Assembly: GCA_900088475.1 (NCBI GenBank)
Contig: FLMG01001271.1
Location: forward strand, 1 to 27,543
Direction: 5' to 3'
DNA: 27,543 bases
DNA from: Hyphochytrium catenoides
Taxonomy: Eukaryota > Sar > Hyphochytriomycetes > Hyphochytriales > Hyphochytriaceae
This document shows positions 9,901-21,400 of the stretch, piece after piece (positions within the stretch are counted from its first letter, which is position 1; each line of letters starts with the position of its first letter). Below the pieces are notes generated by a model. It ran no database searches. It was not told the DNA's origin and saw only the letters and a list, made by a program, of their open reading frames with translations. The translations under genes and the position numbers were made by a program.

Positions 9901-12900
9901 CAGCTGCATCAGATAGGAGTTGCCACGGTGAACCATACCCCAGGCCGCCAATGCCTGTTAGACCAAGGGAGACAAGGTACAGATAAGATTTTAGTGAAAT
10001 CAATGTCAGAGGAATTGAACATTCAGAATTCAAGTGAGGGAAGACGTATAGAGAAAAACAGCGAAAAGGCTGCCTTCGAAAACTCTTAACCTACCGAACC
10101 AATACTGCCAACTGTTAGACAGCACTCTCCAGGGCCAGTAGCTCTGTCTGTCGGCTCCCAAAAATGGGGGAAATCCAAGAAAGGACCCGTACTGGGCTAT
10201 CAAACTCAGAATAAGCACCAGCTCAAGCCACCACCATCCGCCACGCACGAGAACTTTTCTCGGAGTATATATCAGAAGGACGACAAGGAGCATGTAACAT
10301 AGAGAAAGGAAGGAGAGGTGTACAAAGGACGAGACGACCAGTCCCACCAGCGTTAAGATGGTGAGAGCCCGGATCATGATGCGGACGTACGCTAGCCGCC
10401 AACGCCAAAAGGATGGTTCGACGTCATAATAACTAAGACCTCGACCTTCCTCAGCGGAGTCTCTCCCTTTGCTTGTGGGAGTTGCTCCCTCTTCACCCCC
10501 ACGGCTTTGTCTGTCTTTGTAGCGATGGTCTTCCGCTTCATGAAAAACCGTTTCTCCAAACTCTACAGCTCTCCGATCCTTCAGAGGTATTGGGTCACTT
10601 CTTCCCTCGGATGCAATGCTGTCCCTTTGCGAGTCGTTCGCCCCAAAGGCACTCGTTCGAATACGAGTGCTTTCCCTGTCCGTACTTCCACTTATGCGTT
10701 CACTTAGGCGTTGAGAGGGTTCCTTACGTCGTTGATCTTCACTTTCTGTTAGGCTCCTTACCAAGGACTCTCGAAGCACTGTACGGAAGCCCTCGTCGGA
10801 AGTGGGCAATGGTCTCCACGATGAGCCTTTTGCCCCGACTACCTGAATGGAAAATTCCGACATTTGGCCAGAATAACGGGCCGTTCCCGTCCCCGACGCC
10901 CCAAGGTAAGATCCTTTGCTCCCTCTTCCCATATCCAATTCGGGGACTTCTCGGCGCGATGAGGCACTAGCGGCATCTGATTCTCCAGGCAGGCTTTCTA
11001 TCGCGCTGTCAGCAGCCATGGCGGAGTTCATCTCAGCTGCCCCTAAACAAGCGAGAAAGTTGCGCGAGATCAAGCAAGTAAAATAGACGACGGCCCATGA
11101 GGACGCTTAGTTAGCCAATCCCAGTAAAGAGTAGTCGGGATATTATACGTACAAAACATCTTCTGTTTCACGCTGAAGGTAAGGGCAGCCTCAAGGGCCT
11201 TCAAGTCTTCAGCCTCAAAGTCCCGTTGGTAGATCTGGGCCCTGGAGAGACAGCAGAGAGTAGTTGAGAGGAAAGCAGCAAATTGAAAGTAGTAGGCAAG
11301 CAGAAAGGAGGGGAACTATGCTCGAAGAGAGGAGGCTTTAAATAGCTAGAGGTTTGACAGTGCATAGACTGTGACGCTGGATCAAAGTGGGAGATGCTTT
11401 AAGTCACGCGGGACATGGCAGAGCAAAATATAAAGTATCCTACCATCTTTGGATGCTACAGCAGATGGTCACGAAGGTGTGATAGCGCAATACCCGCCAC
11501 AGGCCATCTCCATCCTCCTCAGCCCTGATGAAGCCCCACCATGAAGCAGAAGGACCAGCAGAGAGAAAAGAATTGCCAGGTGCGAAGAAAGACAGCTGGA
11601 AGCAATATAACGCAAGAGAGAGCAAAGAGGAGAGGAGAAAATAAAACCACCAAATGGCATCCCATCGCATTGTGGGGATGACTATGAAGGCGTAGAGCCC
11701 GTACACAGAGTTAGCTACTGAAATTTGGCTGACACAGGCAACCGCCGCCAGTGCTAAGGTCAACTTAGAAGAATGGAGAGATAGCATTCTTTTGCCAAGA
11801 TGGACGAGATAGAAGAACCCGAGGCGGATGCTGTCGAAGACCTTCTTTAGAAGGAGGTTTGACTCTTCTTCCACGGCATCCTGCAGGAAATGGAGGAAGC
11901 TCTATTAGTGCAAACACCCAGGAAGTGCCAAGTAAACAGGGAAAGCAAGGGCTACGGAAGACAGAGAGTATGCATTTCCGAGCGCATGGAAGCCCAGAAC
12001 GGGAGCCAAAGCTGTGTGAAGGAGAAAAAAAGAGTCTATTACCCTGGGAGGACATGATTGCTGCCCGTCGACGGTTTGTGGCAGTGTATGGGTACTTTGA
12101 AGAGAACGAATATTCTGCCCTTGTATAACCGATACTAGGACCACCTGCATTAGATGATGTGAGTATGCACCCTGCTATCCAGCTCTTGGTAGAAGACCAT
12201 GGGAAAAGAAGGAGGAAAGGGACGTGCATCATAGCAAGGTGACCTAGGGCTAGGGATTCAGACGGCAGGGGTGTCAATGAAGCAACTAGCAAGGGACAGG
12301 CAGCTTGAGGCGCAAAACCGTAATCATACACTTAGCAGCTCGAGATCCACTTACCGCGGTCGTAGGGAAAAGGCTGACAAAGAGTGAGCGTGTGGGGAAG
12401 ACTATCAACCCTATCTCGACCAGTGTTATCCAGCGGTTAAGTGGCTCCCATAGGTCGAGAAGAGCAGTGTTTATTGCAGGAAACTGGTAGATATATTGCA
12501 TACACAGGATCAGCACGTTGGTGAGAACGATGGCCCGCCAGACGTTAAGCTCCAGGGTATTGCATTTCTCGTAAAATCTGTCAATAGAGACTGGTTAGAC
12601 CAAAACATGTCAAGACGGGGATTGACAGGAGACATATGTACAGGAGTCAAAGCGGAAGGGAACACCGCCACCCTCAAGACCACGGTAGGAGGAGAGTGAC
12701 AACTCCACCACAAAGCACAGATTAGCCTCGCAGCCCCATAACGGCGCCTTGATATAAGGTGCACGAGTGCCTATGAGGTAGATCAGGAGGGGCTGGTCAT
12801 ACCATACCTTTTGACCCCTAGAAGATACACCCAAATAGCAAGGAAGCAGAAGAGGAGCTGGATGAGTCCCACTACTGTCACTGTCCGTCCTGGAATCATC

Positions 12901-15900
12901 GGATCCTCAGGACCTTGAGGCTGCTGGGTAGGACGCTGGTACCAGACCGCGACTGAATAAAAGACAGAGTAAGAAACCGGCCTTCCAATGAACGAGTAGC
13001 CGCGCCAGATTAAGTCTGATAGAGAAGAGAGATAGAACCACGGCGCGGGAACAAGGGCTTGTGTTTGGGGATTCTGCTGACGCTGCTTCTTGACGATGAT
13101 GATCTGCAGAAGCCGCTGCGCCTGGGCCTACATTTTGTTGAAGCAACGGCGCGGCGAGTGAGTGCAAAGCCATGAGAATACTTCTCGAAGACAGCGAGCC
13201 CGAGTCCTTCTGAGAGCCGAGGACGCTATTCACTCTCCATTGAACGTCCTTACCAGGATCAGCACTGCCACTTGAATCATGTACTCCGTACTCCAGAGTC
13301 GTGCCCAATGGGAGATGTTCTTGTCAAAACAGACCAGGCCCATTGTGGTAAGGGTTGTTTGCTCTTCTTCCGCTGTGTTCTCCGAGCAGACCAGATTCCA
13401 AATGAACACTAAGAGACAGGCAAGGGAGGAGTACCAGCAGAGAAGAGGCCATAGGAAGACGCGAAACTTGGGATATAGGAGCACAAAGGCAAGCATCACA
13501 ATGTAAGCTGTTTGTAGAACGCTGACACTGGCTGCGAGCACGAGTACGATCATGCACAGAAGGAAGAACAGGTCCGTGTTCCGCATTATCACGCTTTTCG
13601 CATCCTCAAACCATATGGAGAAGGAGGATGGCTGGACTCTATCACTCTGCTGCGATGAGAGCTGCATCGTACGCAAAAGAAGTTTAAGGAGGAGGTGGAA
13701 GAGAGCAGTAGTAAGTAAGTGGCAATAGGTCAGCTGAGATGGCATAATAAGATGATTGCTGCATTGAAGAGCCACCTTTCAGGAGATGGACATATCATAC
13801 AAGCGACAAAACGATGGTGCATTGTTGCCATCCACCAGATGTCGGTGATGCCCACGCCCGCCAGCATTCATCCCTTTCTTTAGTCTGTCTTCCTTTGCTG
13901 CCTGTCTCTTCTCTCCTCATTCTCTAACCTCTTCTGCCTTTTCGCTCTCTCGCTCTTTCTTCTCTTCTTCTTCCCTCGACTGCCTCTTCTCCCTCTCTCG
14001 TTCTCGCTCCTGGCTTCTTCACTAGGGGATTCGTGGCCAGCAGTCGTCACTCTTCATCGCCAGCCTGTTGCTGTTCTTCCTCCTCTTCTGTGACCATGAT
14101 TAATCATCCTCGCACCCAATCTCTTCTTTATCCTTTCGCTGTGCCTCTGTATTCTTTCGCTGCGCTGACCCACTAAATAAGGTACTTCCTACGGTGCGTG
14201 ACACAAGCACTTACCGGTGCGTATTTCGGCGGCGTTCCGGCGACGCCTACTTCAGCTCCGGGAGCGGCAGCCTCCGGCGCCATTGTTCTGGGCGCTTCTT
14301 CGCAGTCCTTTGACACGACAGTATTCCATACCTCAAGCATTGCATAGTAACGCCCGCTCGTGAAGCACAGGTATGCAAGCAGAAGATTAAGGAGGAGTTG
14401 CACCCCGAGCTCCAGAGCTCCGTACTCGAATACGGAAACCTCCGTCTTGTCAGCCCACTTTCGTACCGTCTCCTCTGCGACCCCCAGACTTCCCTCCGAC
14501 ATCGCAAGAAGGTTAAAGGCATATTGAATAGAGATAAAGAACCATCCGTAGGCGAAGGCCAGCAGGTAGAAGTAAGGAATCCGCAAGATTCCAACGATGT
14601 TGATTCCAATGAGGCCCCAAGATAATAGAGGAATCGAAAAAAAGGATGGATATGAGACTGCCCATAACATGAGAACGACGCCAATGAGGAACACTGTGAC
14701 TTTCTTTACAGCAAATCTTCCCTCCGGAAAAGGTACTGGCGGCAGTATGTCCTCATTCTCCATCCTCTTGGAACGCTCCAGGCCTCCGGACAGGACTGGA
14801 TGTGGATGATCAGTAGCATCCCCCACGTGCAGTCCGGGTTGATCTAGTAAGGACGACCGAGGAGCCAAGGAGAAGGGACCCATCTTGTCTCCTCCTAGAC
14901 TCTCCCCTTGCCTTCTCAAACGACCAGAGGGGGTGACGTTGTCCAAAGGGAGCGAGAGCTGAACCCCCAAGAATTTTCCGGAAGATTGTCGTGGGGTGTC
15001 AAATGATCGGAAGCGACCTCCTGGAGAAGGGCTGCCCACTGGAACCTTTGGAGTCGTAAGAGAGTAAGGAGGACAGGGTAAGCCACGAGACTGAGAAGAG
15101 TGGACAGGCAGGACGGTTAGATGAGGGCTCGGCCTAAAGAAGGTGCAAGAACACATATCAATGTAAGTTGGCCGGGATGGCATAAGGCGTCGCTGGCTTT
15201 AATCTTAGCTGATGAGAAGAGAAGAGAAACACTTCGTCTCGGCAAACCTAACAGCCAAATTCAACTAAGAAGGTACCTTCGGAGTAGGGAGAGACCCGTA
15301 CTCAGAAAACCTCAATTTAGATTGAGGAGATTGGGGCGACAGAGAGAGCAGTCGCCCTTCTCCTCCCTCCGGGTCCGAGGCTCGGGGAGTGAAGTTGTGA
15401 CGAGGTCCACGCCAGAGCACAATCGTCGACTCAAAGATGACCAACTGTCCAGCAAAAAGAAGGTACAGCCCCCAGCTCTCCGGAGCCTACATTATTAGAA
15501 CGGACATCAGCACATCAGCCTATTTAGAACAAAAAAGCGCTACACGGATATGCTCGAGCGAAGGTTCTTTTTCTGGAGAAGTGAACCAAAATGACAGCAG
15601 CTTTTCTGTTCTCTTGCTCATTACTAACGTACCGTGGGTAGAGATGCTAGGCCTAAAATGCCTCTCAGAGCTTCTACAGTTGTCCATCGAGTCACTGCTG
15701 GTATCTGGAAAAAGTAGCTGTCGGAACGTGAAGTCCAGTAGAAGTGGTAGACAGGTGGCATAAGCACTTAAGTCAGTTCGTTTTCAAATGTAAACTAGGC
15801 CAGAGAAAGCCCTTCCACTTACCATATCACAAATGCAGTAAGGTTGAGCCCAAACAGGAATAACAGGAACAAAGGAGAGAGCGGTATACTCTCCAAGAAG

Positions 15901-16925
15901 GACCCAAGAAGCCTGCAACGAAGCTGTAGGACTCTGGAGAGGAGCGCCAAGAATGCACCATAGTAGGTGAGGCAAAGGAGCCCTGGCTGCGCGACAGAAC
16001 ATAGAAGAAGAGAGAATAGAAGGGCACAGGATGTGCCCAGAATACGACTGTGACTGATATCTCCTGTCTCCCTGCTGACATAGTGATGCATCCTACATCG
16101 TCTCTTTCCTTCTGTTAGAGACCTTGCTGGATGCAGGGATGTGGTGTACAAAGGGGATGCGGCGAACGTAACATGACGGGCCTTGCGATAGTGCCAGCCC
16201 GTGAATAGAGAGGAGAAAGCAACAAGAAGATCTGGTAGTACTAGCCAGCTGAGCCCTCCCCATAGCCCTAGCTCCTCAGCGCTAAACCCAAGCCAGTTAA
16301 GACTTGAAGGTATCGAAGTCACTGCTTGCAGCTCGGCGTAACCCTAAGCAGCAGAAGAGAAGAGTGGGCCGAAAAGTAAGAGATTTGGAGAAAGATGAAG
16401 GGTTCATTGCTTGAGAAGGAAAGAGGGAGCATGTTAAGGGATATCCTTCTCTAAGATATCAGCCCATGTAATGCAGGACAGAGATCAGAGGAAAGCAGGG
16501 AAGGCCAATGAGGCAGAAGAGAGAACGAGGGAATTAAAGGACCTAGAGAAGTCAACGCGAAGGCCTTTCTTTTGTTCGTCACGTACCTGGAAGACGATGT
16601 GCAAGATGAGCAATGTAAAAGAGACCAGGAGCGTGAGCCACGCAAGAAATGGACGAAGATGGGGCCGTAAAGCATCGAGGACATACGCCCCAATATATAT
16701 GTACGAGAACCCAATAGGGCGCGTTGCTATGGCAAGCAGTAGAGAGAAAGGAAAGATGATGTTGACTGCTCTGCATAGAGTGGGGGAGAAGCAGGATGAC
16801 GAGGAGGATGGAGATGAGAGAGGCTCAGGCTCTCTCTCTCCTCCTTCTCGGCTGAGCCGATGGAAGGCTCCGGATGCCCAGGGATGGCCAACGGACGGCC
16901 TCCCCCTGCCGTCGTCCGTGACCAT
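2156..16925 (-). CDS. Piezo-type mechanosensitive cation channel with internal FN3 and PH domains
   Basis: Thirty-four exons join in consistent phase to 9345 coding bases (3114 residues plus TAG); animal PIEZO1 has about 2500 residues. Piezo proteins form trimeric plasma-membrane cation channels opened by membrane tension. Seen directly: repeated four-helix transmembrane blocks along residues ~50-1840; a beam-like charged helix (~1780-1839); an FN3 domain (~1863-1962); a PH domain (~1995-2120); an acidic linker; the last membrane block; a Lys/Glu coiled segment; and the pore module. The diagnostic motif PF(X2)E(X6)W reads PFFFELSSTLNW near residue 2698. The C-terminus has VYEEMP and RSPE, as in PIEZO1. 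Introns are mostly 55-250 bases. The start chosen is the ATG at 16925, which places about 50 hydrophilic residues before the first membrane helix; an upstream alternative exists. Exon edges are by eye, but every junction keeps frame. Identity is near certain; individual edges less so. Confidence 0.95.
4109..6758 (-). other. Piezo exons 22-29: acidic linker, last membrane block and coiled segment
   Basis: Modelled exons: 6618-6758, 6142-6405, 5822-6044, 5414-5600, 5080-5257, 4958-5020, 4541-4860, 4109-4342. Exon 22 is strongly acidic (MMDDEDKEDDELPWW). Exons 23-25 match PIEZO1 around AGFENPRPKVKIW, VKYLFQVPIF and YHRFELGVRGLWE. Exon 26 is a Lys/Glu/Ala-rich probable coiled coil (KAAMKAAEEEAARKAAE). 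Exons 28-29 hold the four helices before the anchor, including YMGLSALQIKYGYPVF, which corresponds to the conserved LSAYQIRCGYP of PIEZO1. Confidence 0.9.
6945..7643 (-). other. Piezo exons 19-21: pleckstrin homology (PH) domain
   Basis: Exons 7554-7643, 7368-7492 and 6945-7224 encode residues 1979-2143. The domain runs from EEMWGKIHRTKRAAC through RPWHFFF and RRRLSYYKNE to the closing helix DEEDEEKWISSFLQ, whose Trp (~2116) is the near-invariant PH tryptophan. The middle holds GDVISLERPLERVQLEDG. The basic Arg/Lys cluster in the first strands would suit phosphoinositide binding, but the usual K-X-R just after the strand-2 Trp is replaced by HFFF. Exons 19 and 20 are the least certain pieces; exon 21 is secure. 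The block starts and ends at phase 0. Confidence 0.85.
7712..8205 (-). other. Piezo exons 17-18: fibronectin type III domain
   Basis: Exons 7971-8205 and 7712-7893 encode residues 1840-1978. The FN3 pattern is clear: LAPKNPRASN, then a Trp in VELRWEP (~1880), then SYGGLRIKAYRI (Tyr ~1894), then LTIDGLHPASSYQFKVSAVN with Tyr ~1934, followed by RNGEGPFS. The domain is about 100 residues, the normal length, and is split by one phase-1 intron. The block as a whole starts and ends at phase 0. FN3 domains are beta-sandwich interaction modules. In Piezo topology this position is cytosolic, so a role in protein contacts inside the cell is inferred. Confidence 0.9.
8341..16925 (-). other. Piezo exons 1-16: N-terminal membrane blade and beam
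   Basis: Modelled exons in gene order: 16587-16925, 15823-16343, 15633-15717, 15277-15486, 14215-15090, 13254-13661, 12808-13127, 12355-12577, 12043-12144, 11444-11880, 11153-11241, 10095-11042, 9838-9954, 9505-9620, 8937-9291, 8341-8711. Recognisable matches to PIEZO1 along the way include SVAQPGLLCLTYYG (exon 2), CYFFQIPAV (exon 3), SWWGFIRAEEDG (exon 10) and LGFPPFLGADRQSYWPW (exon 12). Exons 5 and 12 also carry long Ser/Arg/Glu-rich stretches of roughly 100 and 200 residues, presumably cytosolic loops. Exon 16 ends in a charged helix containing YLDRLREERNERFELSE, which sits where PIEZO1 has its beam. The acceptor of exon 16 is ambiguous between 8711 and 8672; both keep frame. Confidence 0.85.
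13929..14009 (-). other. possible extra Piezo exon encoding a highly charged segment
   Basis: The intron between exons 5 and 6 (13662-14214) is 553 bases, the longest in the gene. Inside it the coding strand is almost pure purine. From a CAG acceptor to a GTTAGA donor there are exactly 27 codons, phase 0 at both ends, reading ERERERE, then KRQSREEEEKKERESEKAEE. Including it would leave the downstream frame unchanged and give 3141 residues. The acceptor lacks a good pyrimidine tract, so it may be an optional exon or just intron sequence. Confidence 0.35.
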
Positions 16926-18421
16926 CCTCCTTACAGGAAGATAGAACTGAAAGGCGCTAGTGCCTAGATGAAAAACAAAAAAAAGTGCGGGTCAGGCCCT
17001 TGCCGTAAGCCTTCTTCACACGCTATGCTGCAGGGCTTTTAACGTTTAACAAGCAGCCTATAAATACCTTCTTCCTGTGAAGATCCGGCGACACCTGCGT
17101 ATGATCTTCTTCATCATTGGCCGTGAGTGGTAGCACCCATGATTGAGCACTGCTGGTGACGCCCTAGAGCCTTCCTAAGGAGCGATACTACCCAGTACTA
17201 AGAGTAAGAGCGAGAGACCAGACAGACAGACAGACAGACAGAGAGAGAGAGAGAGGGAGACCTTATGAAGATCGCCAGACGGAGATGAGGGGCCTGGTGG
17301 ATAGTGCGATAAGAACAAGGTGTGCGCTCTGCTTCTCTGATCATACCAAGGCAATGAGCAGCAGCAGCAAGCAGCAGCAACGCGCCTCCCTGATCCTTGG
17401 AAGAGATAGGCAGATGGTGCTCCAAGACAGACTGAAGGAAAGACAGACAGAGGAGAATGACTGACGAGTGAGGGTTTCTTACTTTAGTATAAACAGTAGA
17501 AAAGTGAGTGTATGGAGAGGAAGAGACGGAGAGAGATACAGCTTCTGGGAGGGGATAAGTTGAAGGACGGCGGCAAGGAGCCAGAGCATGGCGTTTGGCC
17601 CTGCTCCCTCCTCTCCCTCCTTCCCACACTGGCCCAAAATCACCACACCCGCCCACAACACGCTCTGTGCGTAAGACCGCGTAATGCCTCTGTACGGGCC
17701 TCACGAATATCGTACGTTGTAGTATCCCACCTAACCCAATAGGGTTGAGTTCTTTTGTTATTTACCACTTTGTACTGTTTAACCCACCATGAAACCCATA
17801 ACGAAGTGAAGAACGCCGTCGATGGTAGAAAAGTTTGATTCCCACAGCAAAGTCACATCGAGAATGAGTCTTCAGCTGGACAGCACGGAGGCTTGAGAAA
17901 GGCTGTCAGTCTCACAGTCCGAGTACATTTTATTGGGCTTCCATCCTTCCAAGGATCAGAAGCTCAAGAGTTCCTTCAGAAGTTAAGAAGCTATCGCCAA
18001 GTGCGCAGTCACCCTTTGACGCTTCAATAAGGCGTAGAGAGCGAGTAGGTCAACGGGAGTGCATATCTAGAGGATGGGGGAATGCGGGCAGCCTCCTCCT
18101 ATAATTCCTGGCGCCGTTGTCATCGCAGGTCTTGAGTCCTGAAGGAAAGTGGTTAAGGTTGATGGCTAGCTCATGCAGAGCTGGCACGAAGGTGGTCATC
18201 ATGTGGTGTCGGCGTATCTCTGTCGCAGGAGGGAAGATAGAGGTATGGCAAGAAGAGAGACAAGAGAGTTTCGGAAGATAACAGAGAATAGCTATCACTA
18301 GAACTTCTCAAGCCCTCCAGTTTCAAGCCAATAAAGATTATAGCACTGGCTGTGTTAGACAAACTGGTTCCTTATCATAGCGCTAGTCATACTTAAAAGG
18401 CTGTTATTCCCTTTCATCTGT
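16926..18421. other. region upstream of Piezo and downstream of RPN2; no certain gene
   Basis: About 1.5 kb. A minus-strand chain of short pieces is in phase with Piezo: from an ATG at 17589-17587 to a GTAAGA donor, a Leu/Cys-rich piece ending in a GTATGA donor, a piece containing SAQSWVLPLTANDEED ending at a GTATTT donor, and a short piece ending at GTAAGG near 16930, which would join exon 1 internally at about 16751. These may be alternative 5' exons or 5' untranslated exons. From about 17750 to 18421 I see only the likely 3' untranslated region of RPN2. Confidence 0.45.
17219..17255. repeat. compound microsatellite (GACA)n-(GA)n
   Basis: Five and a half GACA units run directly into about seven GA units on the plus strand, so the Piezo strand reads CT-rich. 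It lies upstream of the Piezo start codon chosen here, possibly in a 5' intron, where it could serve as a pyrimidine tract. Confidence 0.9.
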
Positions 18422-21400
18422 CTACTTGAAGGCATTAGTTGCGTTTGGATCCCACTCGAAGGGCTCAGGAGCCGCAGCATCTTCCTCCTCCGCTGGCTTC
18501 TTGGCCCTCATCTCCACCAGCTCCTCAGGTTCTTCAGGCTTGCTATCAACTACCACGTTGATGCCGAAAGGTGTCCTCTGTGGATAATGATTAGGCAAGA
18601 GTTTGCTAAAGTAAGCATAAGGCACATATGACGTAAGAGCGACCTAGTGTTTAGAATGTCATGGACTTCTAAGGACCACATGATAAGAGCGACATGGGAA
18701 AGAAGGATCATACCACCCGGAGACTCACATCTCTAATGACTGGTTGATAGCGGCCACCCGAAGTGAAAGAGCATAGCTTCGACTGTGATAGAGTGACGCG
18801 GGATGGATTTTTCAGGGTGAAGGAGGTCGGCTCAGGCTCCTTCTTCTTCCTTTCTTTTTTCTCTGCGCTGGGCTGAAAAAGTTCGGACAGAGATGAGACT
18901 GGAGTTATGCCCGAGAGGTAAGCTGCAGAGGAGTTAGAGTAGTAGGCAACCGTACCTCTTCCTTCGCTTCCTTCTCCTCTGCTTTTGTCTCTCCTTCAAC
19001 CTCCATGCTCTCCTTCGTCTCCTTCTCAGGTGGAGCAACCCCAGCCTTGGCCTATCAGAGTGCTGACTAATCAGATATGGCCATAACAACACAACGACAG
19101 GAACTCAGCGGACAAGCACTAAGAGGCACATATCCCATCCCAAGAACTGAGCTTAGAAGCGAGAATGGGAAGAGAGAAATGGACGTCACCTGCTCTTCCG
19201 CCTTCTTATGCGCTTGTTTTGCCTTCGCTCTTGCAGTGGTTGAAAGAACAGCCTGAGTGACGACTGCCTTCTTCTCTTCCTTCTTTTCCTCCAAAGGTTT
19301 AGGGTAGGCAAAGAGAGATGGACGAGCACTGCAAGTGACAGTCACTGGGGATGGCATCTTGAGATCTTTGTTTACCGCAATCGTCATAGTTGGCTGGGGG
19401 GAACAGAAGCAGGAGGAGGCTATGACTGAGGACAATGCAGTAGGAGGATAGCAGAGGGAAGTCTAGAAGAAAGTTGAGATGTACAGGAAAAGTTAAGGTT
19501 CAGAGATGACATGCTCTATGGCAGACCTGACATCGTGGCAGTCAATGAGAGAAATAGCTAGGAGAGAAGAAAGTCCTTGTCAAGGATATGGCGGCATAGC
19601 GGAGGCCAGTGTTTAGTGTCTATCAGAACAAAACGAGAAGGGCAATTGCAACGAGTTGCCTCGACAGTAGCACAATGGGAAGAGATCAGAAAGATGCTAG
19701 GAAAGTAATCCCCTCTTTACCTGAAAAGCCAGCGCAATAAAGTGGTGCAGAGGGTACCAGAACCAGTACTGAGCCCAAAGAGCTAGCCCGACCACCGAGC
19801 TCATTTTGGTGAAGCCTGCCCGGGACTGCAGCGAAACGACTACGTTTCTGCCTCCTGCATCCACAAGCCCACAGGCGATGATAGCACCCATCTTGGTCAT
19901 TGTGCTTTGGTGCTTATCTGAGACCACCTACGATTGCAAGGCGAAGCAAAGTGTGAGGATTGTTGGAAGATCGGAGACAAACATGAAAACAGAAAGTCTG
20001 CAAGCCACCACCGAGCTGGGCACAAGAGACCAAAGGTGTGAAACGTACTATAATCATCGCAGACCATCTTGGTGACTAGTCCGCGTAATTGAAGAACAAT
20101 GAGAGATGGGAGTTCACCTCACCTTCAGAAACTTCTCCTTGAAGGTCTTGACCTTAGGATTTCTGGCCTCACTCTCCTGCATGATGACCATGGCAAGTGC
20201 CATCATGGCTCCCTGCCTAACGTAATCCACGGCGTCATCAAGCATCGGCTCCAACAGCGCAATGGCCTCAGGTCTGGCAGTCCCTGCACACGAAATAGCA
20301 ACGGCCATGCAAGCTCCATAGCGAACGTGCGGATTGAACGACTCTGCCAATAATGAGACAAGATTCGGGACCTGGTAGACAAGCGAAGAACGAGACGTCA
20401 GTTGCAAGCATAAGGATAGACGCCCACATGCGCCCTGATACGCAAAAAAAATAAATCTGAACAAAGCACTTAAACAGCACTCACAGGCAAAAAAAGAGAG
20501 CAACAGGGAAAATTCCGCACAACAAAGAGATAGACTGAGGAGACACAACCAGCTTTGAGTTGATGAGAGCATTTCACCTTCTTACCTGCTCTGAAGACCT
20601 GAACAGAACGAAGCCTAGACATGTGACGGCTGCCCTTCTGACATCATCGTTGACATCGCTCACTGCGACATGCAGAAGCCGCCGAATAGCGCTGTTACTG
20701 CTGGTTCCTACAAAGGCCAGGCCGATGGTATACATAGCTCCATAGCGGATAATAGGGTCCTTGTCTCTTGTCAGTTGCTCCACCAAAACGTCACTCTCCT
20801 CTTCTCGGCCATACATAATCAGGGCAATGCCAAGGGCGACTGCCCTGATGATCTTTTCGTGCTTTGTATCATGGGCATACGAAATGAGCTCGCTGATAGC
20901 TGTGCGAGACAGCTCGGTGCTCTGACCTTGCCCGAGAAGAAGAAGGCCAATTCCCAAGCCTGCCGCTTCACCTGTGGCAGATTGGCGATTGAGAGACTAA
21001 ATAGGCAGCAACACAGTGAAAGGCAGACAATAATCGTAGAGAGACACGAACACCGACCCTAACCTTTGAGAAGGCGAACTAGGCCAACAAGGTAGGAGAC
21101 CAACCAGCTAAGATAAGGTAAATGGATCAACTCACCGGCCACGGCGCTGTCTGTGTAGAGTGTATTTTTGAGATCTTCGTACAGCTCTTCGTTTGCTGTG
21201 GCCATTGCAGCCAAACCCAAACCCAGGCAGGCACCGTGTTGCACCACTTCCATCGTTCCAGCGTTACGAAGGGCATTTTGAAGGTAGGTGATCGTTGTTC
21301 CATGGCCTGTTTTAGAGCATACAAGATAGAGGAGTAACAGCCACTATGTAAGAATCACCCGCTCACTCAATAGAGTTGCCCCAAAGAACAGAAGTAAAGC

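Noticed and set aside
10473-10970. 165-codon plus-strand frame
   Set aside because: It is antisense to the large Piezo exon 12, whose frame is continuous and matches the family; the antisense reading has no recognisable content.
11765-12331. 188-codon minus-strand frame
   Set aside because: It runs across introns and in the wrong frame through Piezo exons 9-10; the spliced frames match PIEZO1, this one does not.
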